The notes beneath the pieces are model-generated. The model saw only the letters and a program-made list of their open reading frames with translations, searched no databases and was not told where the DNA came from. From UBA5189 sp040389445 (GTDB taxonomy: Bacteria; Chloroflexota; Limnocylindria; Limnocylindrales; CSP1-4), in contig JAZJZX010000003.1 in assembly GCA_040389445.1 (NCBI GenBank), positions 1-64,000 of the forward strand: a DNA stretch of 64,000 bases. Direction: 5' to 3'. Position 1 is the stretch's first letter; every line of letters starts with the position of its first letter. Below are positions 9,341 to 17,113 of this stretch, piece by piece. A program made the translations under genes and the position numbers.

Positions 9341-9426
9341 CGAGCCACGCCAGGCCCACCGAGCCACGCCGGGCCGACCAGGCTCGATCGCCGACCAGGC
9401 TCGATCGCCGATCAGGCTCGATCGCT
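9341..9426. repeat. Tandem 19-bp (x2) and 17-bp (x3) repeats after proS
   Basis: Two 19-bp units (cgagccacgcc-R-ggcc-S-ac) at 9341-9359 and 9360-9378 are followed by three 17-bp units at 9376-9392, 9393-9409 and 9410-9426 (gaccaggctcgatcgcc, last copy with two changes). The third copy runs through the stop codon of the next minus-strand gene, so copy-number change would affect the last codons of that protein or only the spacer. Confidence 0.7.
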
Positions 9427-9915
9427 TACCAGGGTTGCCTCGTCCAGGGTCGATCCATCCAGCGTCAGCACGGTGCCGTCATCCGTGGTCGCGACGGCTG
9501 CAACGAGCTCCGTGCTGGAGACGGATCCCGGCGGGGCAAGGTCAGCCCCGGGATCATCTGTTCGGGCGATGGCGAAGGTGATGCTCGGCGGGATCGCCGC
9601 GCCGATGGACACCTCGCTGATCCGGTAGGGAGATCCCTTGGCCTTCAGGGCGCCGTTGGCCCGCTCCTGGAGAGCGGTCGCCTTGATGATGACGTCGGCC
9701 AGGACCGCCGGATCGATCCGATCGATCGCCGTGCTGACGCCCCGTTTGGCACGGGACATCGCCTGTCGGGCCTTCTCCGCGGTAGCCGGATCGTGGAGCA
9801 AGGCCTGGGCCTTGTCGGTGCTTTCGGCGGCTGCATGGCGGGCCGATTCCGCGGCCTGCTTCGCCTGTTCGGCCGCCTGGCCCGCGGCCTGCCTGGCTCG
9901 GTCGAGAACGCTCAT
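9412..9915 (-). CDS. Hypothetical Ala-rich coiled-coil protein
   Basis: I do not recognise a named family. The first 60 residues are an Ala/Gln/Glu-rich amphipathic helix (DRARQAAGQAAEQAKQAAES) resembling LEA- or apolipophorin-like segments. Then comes a helical region (AIDRIDPAVLADVIIKATALQERANG) and a compact C-terminal domain (YRISEVSIGAAIPPSITFAIAR...). There is no signal peptide or membrane segment. The ATG at 9915 has a GAGGG ribosome site just upstream; an upstream in-frame ATG at 9972 would add 19 residues. The stop codon falls inside a 17-bp tandem repeat. It is monocistronic by position. Confidence 0.6.
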   Translation of the reverse strand: MSVLDRARQAAGQAAEQAKQAAESARHAAAESTDKAQALLHDPATAEKARQAMSRAKRGVSTAIDRIDPAVLADVIIKATALQERANGALKAKGSPYRISEVSIGAAIPPSITFAIARTDDPGADLAPPGSVSSTELVAAVATTDDGTVLTLDGSTLDEATLVSDRA

Positions 9916-10087
9916 TCGACCCTCGATTCGATCGGGCGGCAAATCCTCCACGTCCAGACCGGACGGTTCCATGACCCGACCCTACCACCAAACGAGGCAG
10001 GAAAGGGAGGCCGTTTCTCAAGGCCGGGCAGCCTCGCTGTTGCGGCGCCGGGTCAGTCTTCCTTCGTTGACCGCGTGGGGCCGGGGT

Positions 10088-10900
10088 TCATGGTCGGATA
10101 CTGCGGCGTGGCCGACCACCGGGCTTCCACCCAGTGATCCCGGCGTTCACCGTCCCGAATGCCTCCGCATTTGAGTGCTGCGGGGCTCCTGCGAAGACGT
10201 CGACGCCGCGGATGATCGCGACGTCGCGGAAACCGGCCGCCTCGACAAGCTCGCGTAGCTGGTCCTCGAGGAGGCCGCCGGCGATGCATCCGGTCCACAG
10301 GCTCACGTCCTGCTTCGATGTTCCTTCGACAGGACGCGACAGGACGATGTCGACGAGCTGCAACCGACCGCCGGGTCGTAGCACACGGTGCATCTCGGCG
10401 AGCGCAGCCGCCTTGTCGGGCACGAGGTTCAGGACGCCGTTCGAGATGATGACGTCCGCCCAGCCCGTGGGTACGGGCATGGCCTCGAGCACGCCCTCGC
10501 GGAACTCGACGTTCGCGAGCGCGGCCAGCTCGGCCGAGCGCCGTGCCTTGGCGAGCATCTCGGGGGTCAGGTCGACCCCGATCACGAACCCATCTTTTCC
10601 CACCAGGCGCGCCGCGATGAGCGAGTCCGTGCCCGCCCCCGAGCCGCAGTCGACGACGTGTTCGCCGGGCCGGATCTCGCCGAGGGCGAATGGATTGCCC
10701 GTCCCCGCCATTGACTCGACGGTCGACGGCGGGAGCGCCGCGATCCAGTCTTCCGGATAGCCGAGGATCGCGGCCAGCCGGTACCCGGTATGGAAGTGAA
10801 ACCCCCGCGCCGGATCGCTGGCAACTGCGGCGTACTCCTCGCGGATCGCGGTGCGCAGGGTGTCGAGGTCAACGAGCGGTTGCGGGGGTGCCTGGGTCAT
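10088..10900 (-). CDS. SAM-dependent methyltransferase, ArsM-like fold
   Basis: A 270-residue class I methyltransferase. Motif I is VVDCGSGAGTDSLIAA, followed by GVDLTPEMLAKAR and a post-motif DVIISNGVLNLVPDKAA, with WTGCIAGGLL matching the ArsM catalytic-cysteine block. The cysteine that ArsM carries in its LGCGNP segment is absent (MAGTGNPFALGEI), so the acceptor may not be inorganic arsenite. The start ATG at 10900 has a GGAGG-type site (revcomp of cctcc) upstream. It lies 53 bp after the OsmC-family gene in the same direction, downstream of a SigR-like promoter, and is presumably in that operon. The true substrate is unknown. Confidence 0.8.
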   Translation of the reverse strand: MTQAPPQPLVDLDTLRTAIREEYAAVASDPARGFHFHTGYRLAAILGYPEDWIAALPPSTVESMAGTGNPFALGEIRPGEHVVDCGSGAGTDSLIAARLVGKDGFVIGVDLTPEMLAKARRSAELAALANVEFREGVLEAMPVPTGWADVIISNGVLNLVPDKAAALAEMHRVLRPGGRLQLVDIVLSRPVEGTSKQDVSLWTGCIAGGLLEDQLRELVEAAGFRDVAIIRGVDVFAGAPQHSNAEAFGTVNAGITGWKPGGRPRRSIRP

Positions 10901-10953
10901 TGGTCTGCCTCCAGAAGAACCGGTGCCGTTCGGGTCCGCCGGGCTGGCGAGCC

Positions 10954-11517
10954 TCAGTCGAGGACGACGAGGTCCGTGTCCACCGGGACCGGGTTCGCCA
11001 GGCAGTCGCGAACCGGCGAGGTGTCCTGGACGTACTGGCAGAGCTCCTCTAGCTGTGCCGCGGTCGCGTTCGGCGAGCGCACCCAGCCCTTCGCCCGGAT
11101 CGCGGTGAAGCCGGCCCGCGGTCCGTTCAGCCCGACGAACGTCCGAAGGTCCACGTCGCCCTCGACCTCGTAGCGCAGTTCGCTGATCTCGATCCCGCGA
11201 GCTGCGGCGTTGTAGGCGTAGCCCACGCCGTAGCAGAACGCGAGCGCCTGGAGGAGGAGCTCCACGGCGTTCGGCCCGGCGTTTCCGCCGAGGAGAACCG
11301 GCGGCTCGTCGCCGACGAGCTGGAAGGTTGCTCCCCGGTCCGAGGTCGCGCCCGCATGGACGAAGTTCCCGATCGTGCCACGGCTCCGCCCGCCGGTCTC
11401 CCAGGTGCTGGCGGCCTTGAACGTGAAGGAGCCAATCTTCGGGTCGGAGCTGATCGCGCCGATCGTGGCGACAAGCTGGTCGACGTTGACGCCGTTGCGC
11501 GCAGTGATCGTGGCCAT
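10954..11517 (-). CDS. OsmC/Ohr-family protein
   Basis: A 187-residue OsmC-superfamily protein. The family normally reduces organic hydroperoxides with two cysteines. One lies in the central helix (LLQALAFCYGVGYAYNAAARGI), the second near the C-terminus (TSPVRDCLANP), at the spacing expected of the OsmC redox pair. The start ATG at 11517 is preceded by GGAGG. It is the first gene of the minus-strand arm of a divergon, read from a GGGAAT-N18-GTC promoter that mirrors the promoter of the ECF sigma gene. A peroxide- or thiol-stress role is inferred from family and promoter. Confidence 0.85.
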   Translation of the reverse strand: MATITARNGVNVDQLVATIGAISSDPKIGSFTFKAASTWETGGRSRGTIGNFVHAGATSDRGATFQLVGDEPPVLLGGNAGPNAVELLLQALAFCYGVGYAYNAAARGIEISELRYEVEGDVDLRTFVGLNGPRAGFTAIRAKGWVRSPNATAAQLEELCQYVQDTSPVRDCLANPVPVDTDLVVLD

Positions 11518-11573
11518 GGTTGAACACCTCCAGGGACGCGGAAGCCACGCCGTGTGGCCTCATCGGGGGAAGG

Positions 11574-11637
11574 GACGCTGGCGGCAGATTGGATATTCCC
11601 ATCAGCATTTGGGAATATCCGGGCCTCGCGCGTCGTC
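11574..11637. promoter_or_regulatory. Mirror-image divergent ECF (SigR-like) promoters
   Basis: A perfect inverted repeat, GGATATTCCC (11591-11600) and GGGAATATCC (11611-11620), lies between osmC-like and sigma genes. On each strand GGGAAT is followed after exactly 18 bp by GTC: plus strand 11611-11616 then 11635-11637; minus strand 11600-11595 then 11576-11574. This matches the Streptomyces SigR-type consensus GGGAAT-N18-GTT except for the last base. Predicted transcripts would start roughly 45-50 bp before each start codon. The adjacent sigma factor is the obvious candidate to read both. Confidence 0.8.
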
Positions 11638-11684
11638 TACCCTTGGATGACACGCTGTGCGGCCCGTTCGACAGGATCGAGGAC

Positions 11685-12329
11685 ATGGCCACGGTGATGA
11701 TCGACGCGGCGGAAGGCACGGCCGAAACCACGGGCCCCACGGCCGCCGCCGCCCGCCGGCCGTTCGCCGAGATCGCCCGCGAGAACCTCGATCGACTGTA
11801 CGGGTACTGCGTCCACCTGTCCGGTGATCGCATGGACGCGGAAGACCTGCTCCAGGATGTGCTGATCCGGGCAATGCGCGCGTACGACGGGCTGCGTGAT
11901 CAGGCGGCAGTCAAGACATGGCTGTTCACGGTCGCGACGAACTGCGCGCGCGACCGATGGCGGGCCCGCGGTCGACGGCTCGGTACCGTATCACTCGACG
12001 CGGGCGACCCGGACGACGAGTTCTCACTCTTCGCGACGATCGCGATCGAGGATCCATTTCCATACTCGGACGCCCTTCATCTCGACTTCCTCCGACTGTT
12101 CGAGGATGAGGACATCCAGGCTGTGTTCACCACGATGACGCCAGGCTTCCGGGCGCCGATCCTGCTGACGACCATCCACGGATTCAGCTGCAAGGAGGCG
12201 GCGGCGATTCTCGGGATTCCACTCGGCACGCTCCTGTCGCGACTCCATCGCGGCCGGAAGCAACTGGAGCGTGGGCTCTGGGAGTACGCGGTTGGCCGCC
12301 GCCTTGTGACTGTGAGCGAGGAACCATGA
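11685..12329 (+). CDS. ECF (SigR-like) RNA polymerase sigma factor
   Basis: Sigma-70 family group 4 protein of 214 residues. Region 2 (about 28-95) contains LDRLYGYCVHLSGDRMDAEDLLQDVLIRAM and AVKTWLFTVATNCARDRWR; region 4 (about 140-195) contains PGFRAPILLTTIHGFSCKEAAAILGIPLGTLLSRLHRGRK. No region 1 or 3 is present. The chosen ATG at 11685 has GAGG just upstream; the frame is open further upstream but crosses the promoter. The stop overlaps the anti-sigma start (ATGA). With that ZAS anti-sigma partner and a SigR-like autologous promoter, it likely responds to thiol-oxidative stress; this is inference from the SigR/RsrA paradigm. Confidence 0.9.
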   Translation: MATVMIDAAEGTAETTGPTAAAARRPFAEIARENLDRLYGYCVHLSGDRMDAEDLLQDVLIRAMRAYDGLRDQAAVKTWLFTVATNCARDRWRARGRRLGTVSLDAGDPDDEFSLFATIAIEDPFPYSDALHLDFLRLFEDEDIQAVFTTMTPGFRAPILLTTIHGFSCKEAAAILGIPLGTLLSRLHRGRKQLERGLWEYAVGRRLVTVSEEP

Positions 12330-12571
12330 TCGATTGTCCTGAAGCCGTCCGGCGGATGTGGGCCTACCTGGGAGCCGCCCTCGAGCCCGGCCCAACCGCC
12401 GAGCTCGAGGTGCACCTGGGGGCGTGCAAGCGCTGTTGCGGTGAGCTCGAGTTTTCACGCGAGCTACGGTCGCTCGTTTCCGCAACGAACGCTCCGGCCA
12501 TGCCCGACGAACTGCGCAGCCGCGTCGAGCATCTCCTCGGAGCTGGGCCTGCGGGGGAGACCGAGCGATGA
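12326..12571 (+). CDS. Zinc-binding (ZAS/zf-HC2) anti-sigma factor
   Basis: A soluble 81-residue protein with the ZAS signature H-x3-C-x2-C (HLGACKRCC) and an upstream Cys at residue 4 (MIDCPEAVRRMWAYL), as in RsrA-type redox-sensing anti-sigma factors. In that family Zn-coordinating cysteines form a disulfide under oxidation and release the sigma factor. It is translationally coupled to the sigma gene before it and the methyltransferase after it, both by 4-bp ATGA overlaps. No membrane segment is present, so the signal sensed should be cytoplasmic. Confidence 0.85.
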   Translation: MIDCPEAVRRMWAYLGAALEPGPTAELEVHLGACKRCCGELEFSRELRSLVSATNAPAMPDELRSRVEHLLGAGPAGETER

Positions 12572-13422
12572 CGGACGTCCTCGTCGGGCACGTGGACGGA
12601 TCCGACCTCCTCCAGCAGGACGCGATCCGGGCGGCTGTGCGCGAGACGTACAGGGCTGTCCGGCCGACCGATCGCCGGGTCGCCGAACGGTTCTACGACC
12701 CGGCCGACCTCGCCGGGCTGCCCGAGGAGACGGTCCGGATCGCCCTCGGCGTCGGCGATCCGATCCGGTACGCGGACCTGCAGCCGGGCGAGCGCGTCCT
12801 CGACCTCGGCTCAGGCGGCGGGATCGACTGCCTGCTTGCGGCCCGTCACGTCGGCCCGACGGGCGAGGTCATCGGGATCGACTTCCTCCCGGAGATGATC
12901 GACCGGGCAATCGAAGCGGCCATCGCCGTCGGGGCCGCCAATGTCCGGTTCCTGCAGGCCGAGATCGAGGCACTCCCGCTCCCGGACGGGTCGGTCGACG
13001 TCGTCGTCAGCAATGGCGTGCCGAACCTGTCGCCGCGCAAGGTCCGGGTGTTTGCCGAGGCCTTCCGGGTCCTTCGGCCGGGCGGACGCCTCGCGATCGT
13101 CGATCTCGTCCTCGAACACGACCTGCCGCCGGAGATCGTCACGCATCCGGCAGCCTGGGCGGGCTGCCTCTCCGGTGCCCTCTCGGAGGTCGCCCTGTAC
13201 AAGGGTCTGCGTCGGGCGGGTTTCCGCGACGTGGCGATCGAGCCGCTGGGCAACTTCGGGATCGAGGAGTGCGCGCTCTACCCGCTGTTCAGCGACGAGA
13301 TCCTCGACCTCCTCCGCGCGCTGGTCCCCCCGGAGCGTCACGGCCGGATCGCGAAGAGTGTCCTGGTGCGGGCTCGCAAGGAGGCAGCCGGCGAGTCCCT
13401 GCCTGGACGGCTCCGCGACTGA
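12568..13422 (+). CDS. SAM-dependent methyltransferase, ArsM-like fold
   Basis: A 284-residue methyltransferase with motif I VLDLGSGGGIDCLLAARHVG, GIDFLPEMIDRAIEAA, DVVVSNGVPNLSPRKVRVF and RVLRPGGRLAIVDLVL, the layout of ArsM proteins. The catalytic-cysteine block is present (WAGCLSGALSEVALY) and a further Cys lies in EECALYP, but the first ArsM cysteine (LGCGNP) is replaced (LGVGDPIRYADL). The N-terminal WAETYRAV-like helix contains RETYRAVRPTDRRVAERFY. It is the third gene of the sigma/anti-sigma operon, coupled by ATGA, so it should be induced by the sigma factor. The substrate may be an organic arsenical, another metalloid or a thiol; the sequence does not decide. Confidence 0.82.
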   Translation: MTDVLVGHVDGSDLLQQDAIRAAVRETYRAVRPTDRRVAERFYDPADLAGLPEETVRIALGVGDPIRYADLQPGERVLDLGSGGGIDCLLAARHVGPTGEVIGIDFLPEMIDRAIEAAIAVGAANVRFLQAEIEALPLPDGSVDVVVSNGVPNLSPRKVRVFAEAFRVLRPGGRLAIVDLVLEHDLPPEIVTHPAAWAGCLSGALSEVALYKGLRRAGFRDVAIEPLGNFGIEECALYPLFSDEILDLLRALVPPERHGRIAKSVLVRARKEAAGESLPGRLRD

Positions 13423-13461
13423 GCCTGCGTCGAGCCCACCGGCCGTGGCGGCCGAAAATGA

Positions 13462-13497
13462 TCGGGATCGATCCCGAACAGGATCGCCCCGGCGATC
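13462..13497. terminator. Paired palindromes between convergent genes
   Basis: A perfect 16-bp palindrome, TCGGGATCGATCCCGA (13462-13477), is followed by GATCGCC-CC-GGCGATC (13482-13497), which overlaps the stop codon of the convergent DUF47 gene. Neither has a T-run. Position between converging operons suggests transcript-end hairpins; the first could also be a dimer-binding site. Confidence 0.35.
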
Positions 13498-14113
13498 AGG
13501 CGTGCTTGATCGTGATCCGCTCGATGATGTTCGCCACGTCCTCGCACTTGTCGATGGTGGCCTCGAGGAGCGCGTAGACCTCTTTCCACTTGATCACTTC
13601 GAGGGGATCCCCGCCGCCCGAGAAGAGGTCCGCGATGGCCTGGCGGGCAAGCTGGTCACCCTCGTTCTCGAGGCGATGGACCTCGATCCAGTACTTCTCG
13701 AGACCACGGAAGCCACGCAGGTGGGTGAGCGCCTCGTGAAGCTGCTCACACTGGCGGACGATGATCGACGCCTGCTGGATGGCAACCGCAGTCGGCGCAT
13801 CGATCCGGTAGAGCACGAAGGTGTCGGCCACCTCCTCGACGAAATCGAGGACGTCGTCGAGTCCGCTGATCAGGGCGTGGATCTCCTCGCGGTCGAACGG
13901 CGTCACGAACGTCGCCTCGAGCCGATGCCCGATCTCGTGACTGAGCTCGTCGCCCCGGTGTTCGGCATCGCGAATCTCGCCGGCCCGCCGTTCGAGGACG
14001 TCATACGAACGGAGCATCGCCTCGAGCAGGCGCGCGGCTCCCAGGACGTTCGCGGCATCCTCGGCGAACAGGTCGAAGAAGCGTTCCTCGCGGGGGATCA
14101 GGCGCAGTCGCAA
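13496..14113 (-). CDS. DUF47 / PhoU-like phosphate-transport accessory protein
   Basis: A 205-residue all-helical PhoU-like protein of the DUF47 (TIGR00153) family. The N-terminus LRLIPREERFFDLFAEDA is characteristic, followed by IRDAEHRGDELSHEI, TPFDREEIHALISGLDDVLDFVEE and KWKEVYALLEATIDKCEDVANIIERI, the metal-binding helix pattern. The start is a TTG at 14113, supported by a GAGGAG ribosome site and by the family N-terminus; no ATG gives it. DUF47 proteins usually accompany PiT carriers and modulate them; here the PiT gene is 6 kb away at 6416. Confidence 0.88.
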   Translation of the reverse strand: MRLRLIPREERFFDLFAEDAANVLGAARLLEAMLRSYDVLERRAGEIRDAEHRGDELSHEIGHRLEATFVTPFDREEIHALISGLDDVLDFVEEVADTFVLYRIDAPTAVAIQQASIIVRQCEQLHEALTHLRGFRGLEKYWIEVHRLENEGDQLARQAIADLFSGGGDPLEVIKWKEVYALLEATIDKCEDVANIIERITIKHA

Positions 14114-14342
14114 AGCGGGTCTCCTCGGCCGGCTGAGCGCGGGTGATGGCGTGGACCGGCACTGTCCACGGCACGTCGCAAGAGTACCGCGCGATCGCTC
14201 GGCGCGACGGACGCGGCAGTACGCGGCGGGACGGACACGGCGGGACGGCGCGGGACCGACGCGGCGTGACGCGGCGCCACGGCGCACACCCGCCACGCAC
14301 CGCGCCCCTGGCGGCAGGACGCGATCGCCGGCCCCGTATGCG

Positions 14343-15632
14343 ATGCTCCCGCCCGTGGATTGGTTCGTGCTCTCGTTCGTCGCCCTGGAAGCCATCCTGA
14401 TCGCCGTTGCCGTCGGGGTGGCCCTGGCCCGCGGGCGGACCCTCGACGCGATCGCCGAGCGCCTCGTGGATACAGGGGCCGGATCCTCCGTCGGCGCTCC
14501 GCCTCCGGACGACCTGATCGACGCCGTGGCGCGGCTTCGACGACGAGCGGACGCGGCTGAATTCGCGCTCGACCAGCGTCTCCGGGACCTCGCCTACCTG
14601 GCGGACCTCATCGGGGTGGGCATCGTGCGTCTCAGCGACGACCTCCGGATCGAGGTTGCGAACACTGCGGCGCACGTCTTCCTCCATCGCGGGCCGGGAA
14701 CCATGCTGGGTCGGACGGCGATGGAGGCGTTCGGCGACCACCGGATCGAGGGTCTCGCCCAGGAGGCGGCGGACCGTGGCGCGGCGGCCGGAGAGGTCAG
14801 CCTGCGAGACCCCGACGGGCCAACGCTCCTCATCCGCGCCCGCCGCTCGCCGATCCTGGGGATCTGGCTGGTCCTCGAGGACGTCGCCGAGCTCCGACGA
14901 CTACAGCGCATTCGGGCCGAGTTCATCGACAACCTGTCCCACGAGCTGCGCACGCCGATCACGACCATCGGCCTGCTCGCCGAGACCCTGGCCCGGGACG
15001 CCGATGCGGCAGGGGAGGGGATTCCGACCCGCATGCGCGAACGAATCGGCAAGCTCGAGGTGGAATCGGGCACGGTGGCCCAGATGATCACCGAGCTCCT
15101 GGACCTCGCCCGGATCGAGAGCGGTGGCCGCCAGTTGCACCTGGACGACGTCGACCTCGGACGCCTCGCCGAGGAGACCGTGGAGCGACTCCGGCCCTTC
15201 GCCGACCGACTGCACGTCCGGCTGACGACGGAGGTTGCGCCCGGGCTGCCGTTCGTCGCCGGCGAGGCCGCCCAGCTCGGTCAGGTCTTCGCCAACCTCA
15301 TCCACAACGCCGTGAAGTTCAGCCCGCCGGAATCGACCGTCACGGTCACGGTCCGGGTGGCCGGCGACCAGGTCGAGGCAGCCGTCGTCGACGAGGGGAT
15401 CGGGATCGCGGCCACTGACCTGCCGCGGATCTTCGAGCGCTTCTACAAGGCAGATCGGTCGCGAACGGCGGGTGGCGGCACGGGCCTCGGTCTGGCCATT
15501 GCCCGACACATCGTGGAGGGCCATGGCGGCCACCTGACGGCGCGTTCCGAGGAGGGCGCCGGTGCGACGTTCATCATGACGCTGCCGATGGCCGCCACCG
15601 CCCGGCAACCAGCACTGATCCGAGGAGACTGA
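14343..15632 (+). CDS. PhoR-like sensor histidine kinase
   Basis: A 429-residue kinase. One N-terminal membrane segment (about 6-29) anchors it, a PAS-like domain spans about 85-185 (ADLIGVGIVRLSDDLRIEVANTAA), and HisKA follows with His200 in DNLSHELRTPITT. The ATPase domain has the N box (ANLIHNAVKFSPPE), G1 (DEGIGIAATDLPRIFERFY) and G2 (GGTGLGLAIARHIVEGHGG). This single-TM plus PAS layout is typical of PhoR. It has no adjacent regulator; the PhoB-like protein at 5697 is the nearest candidate. It overlaps the next gene by 1 bp (TGATG). Pairing and phosphate control are inferred. Confidence 0.9.
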   Translation: MLPPVDWFVLSFVALEAILIAVAVGVALARGRTLDAIAERLVDTGAGSSVGAPPPDDLIDAVARLRRRADAAEFALDQRLRDLAYLADLIGVGIVRLSDDLRIEVANTAAHVFLHRGPGTMLGRTAMEAFGDHRIEGLAQEAADRGAAAGEVSLRDPDGPTLLIRARRSPILGIWLVLEDVAELRRLQRIRAEFIDNLSHELRTPITTIGLLAETLARDADAAGEGIPTRMRERIGKLEVESGTVAQMITELLDLARIESGGRQLHLDDVDLGRLAEETVERLRPFADRLHVRLTTEVAPGLPFVAGEAAQLGQVFANLIHNAVKFSPPESTVTVTVRVAGDQVEAAVVDEGIGIAATDLPRIFERFYKADRSRTAGGGTGLGLAIARHIVEGHGGHLTARSEEGAGATFIMTLPMAATARQPALIRGD

Positions 15633-16381
15633 TGCAGCACCTGGATGTCGCGACCCTCAACCTCCGGAACATCGCGGACCGCTGGCCTGAGCGGCTCCCG
15701 CTCCTGCTCTCCGACATGGCGGCCATCCAGCCGGACCTGCTGGGTCTGCAGGAATGCGTCTTCGCGATCGGGCAGGACCGGCTGCTGGGAGCCGCCGGCG
15801 ACGCCCGCTACACGATCCACCGGGGTTGGGCGGGACGTCCCGAGTACGGCAACAGCGTGCTCGTCCGGGAGACGCTGACGGCCGGAGATGCCGAGCGCCT
15901 GGACCTCGGTCGACACCGTTCGGCGCTCCGGGTTCCGGTGAAGGTCGCGGACGGGCCCGCGATCGCGATGGTCGTCACGCACCTGCATCACGTTCCCGCC
16001 GATGAAGGCGAGCGCGAGGACCAGGCCCGGGCGCTCGTCTCGTGGCTGGCCGAGCGACCCGCCGCCGGCGGCATGATCGTCGTCGGCGATTTCAACGCCG
16101 AGCCGGTCGAGGCGACCTACCGGATCATGGTCGAGGCAGGCTTCCGGTCCGCCCACGCCGAGGCCAACGGGGCGGAACCCCCGGTCACCTGGCCCTCGGG
16201 GATCCAGGCCCCGGGCATGGATACGGACGGGGACCCCGGCTGCCTCGACTACATCTGGCTGCACGGACCACTTCGGGCTGCCGCGTGCCGGCTCGCGTGG
16301 GACCGACCCGCCGTCGACGATCCGACGCTGTACCCCTCGGATCACCTGGGACTGGTGGCGCGTCTCGCGCTCGGCTCATGA
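15632..16381 (+). CDS. Endonuclease/exonuclease/phosphatase-family hydrolase
   Basis: A 249-residue EEP-fold enzyme. Metal and catalytic motifs are visible: TLNLRN, LGLQECVF (Glu metal ligand), VVTHLHHVP (His), VVGDFNAEP (Asp/Asn), CLDYIWLHG and the terminal YPSDHLGLVARL (Asp-His pair). Members cleave phosphodiester bonds in nucleic acids, inositol phosphates or sphingomyelin, so the substrate cannot be set. No signal peptide is present. It is between the kinase and a glycerophosphodiesterase and overlaps both, which suggests release of phosphate from organic esters under the same control. Confidence 0.85.
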   Translation: MQHLDVATLNLRNIADRWPERLPLLLSDMAAIQPDLLGLQECVFAIGQDRLLGAAGDARYTIHRGWAGRPEYGNSVLVRETLTAGDAERLDLGRHRSALRVPVKVADGPAIAMVVTHLHHVPADEGEREDQARALVSWLAERPAAGGMIVVGDFNAEPVEATYRIMVEAGFRSAHAEANGAEPPVTWPSGIQAPGMDTDGDPGCLDYIWLHGPLRAAACRLAWDRPAVDDPTLYPSDHLGLVARLALGS

Positions 16382-17046
16382 GCGTGGCCCGCGCACTGCG
16401 CCTCGCCCACCGGGGTGACTGGCGGGTTGGGCCCGAGAATTCCCTCGCGGCCATGCGAGCGGCCCTCGCCAACCCGGCATGTGACGGCCTCGAGTTCGAC
16501 GTCCGCGGCTCCCGCGAGGGGATCCCGATCCTCCTCCACGACGAGACGCTGGCCCGCGTCCAGGGCCGGCCGGAGCGACCCGGGCACCTGTCCGTCGCCG
16601 AGCTCGCCGCGGCCGGGATTCCGACGCTCGCCGAGGTGCTCGGCCTGGCCGGGCCGGGCCCGTTCCTCGACGTCGAACTGAAGGGCGAGCCGGTGCCCGA
16701 CGTGGTGCCGGTGCTCGAGGCGGCCCGCGGGCCGGTGCTCGCGCGAACCGTTGTCTCGTCGTTCGAGCCCGAGACGCTGGGATGGCTGGGCCTTCTCCGG
16801 CCGCGCTGGCCTCGCTGGCTGAACGCGGAGGATCTGACCCCGCACACCATCGGGCTGGCGCACGACCTCGGATGTCGGGGCCTGTCCGTGGACTGGCGTG
16901 CCATCACCGCCGGCGGCATGTCGAGAGCGACTGCCTCCGGCCTCGAGGTCGCCGCCTGGACGGTGCGTCGTCGCTCGACCGCCGCTCGGCTCGAGCGCCT
17001 CGGCGTGATCGGGATCTGTGTCGAGGCCGCCGCGCTCGACGGCTGA
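16378..17046 (+). CDS. Glycerophosphodiester phosphodiesterase
   Basis: A 222-residue GDPD-family TIM-barrel enzyme expected to split glycerophosphodiesters into glycerol-3-phosphate and an alcohol. It shows LAHRGDWRVGPENSLAAM (catalytic His and the R-G/E-N pair), LEFDVRGSREGIPILLHDE (Glu/Asp metal ligands and second His) and LDVELKGE. The C-terminus VAAWTVRRRSTAARLERLGVIGI matches the usual W-x-V end. It is cytoplasmic by lack of a signal. The start ATG overlaps the EEP-hydrolase stop (ATGA), forming a three-gene operon with the PhoR-like kinase, consistent with phosphate scavenging. Confidence 0.9.
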   Translation: MSVARALRLAHRGDWRVGPENSLAAMRAALANPACDGLEFDVRGSREGIPILLHDETLARVQGRPERPGHLSVAELAAAGIPTLAEVLGLAGPGPFLDVELKGEPVPDVVPVLEAARGPVLARTVVSSFEPETLGWLGLLRPRWPRWLNAEDLTPHTIGLAHDLGCRGLSVDWRAITAGGMSRATASGLEVAAWTVRRRSTAARLERLGVIGICVEAAALDG

Positions 17047-17113
17047 TCGAGAGCGGACCCGGGAACGGCTTCGGGTGATGTGCTCCCTCGCATCGCTCGC
17101 GACGAGCCTGGCG

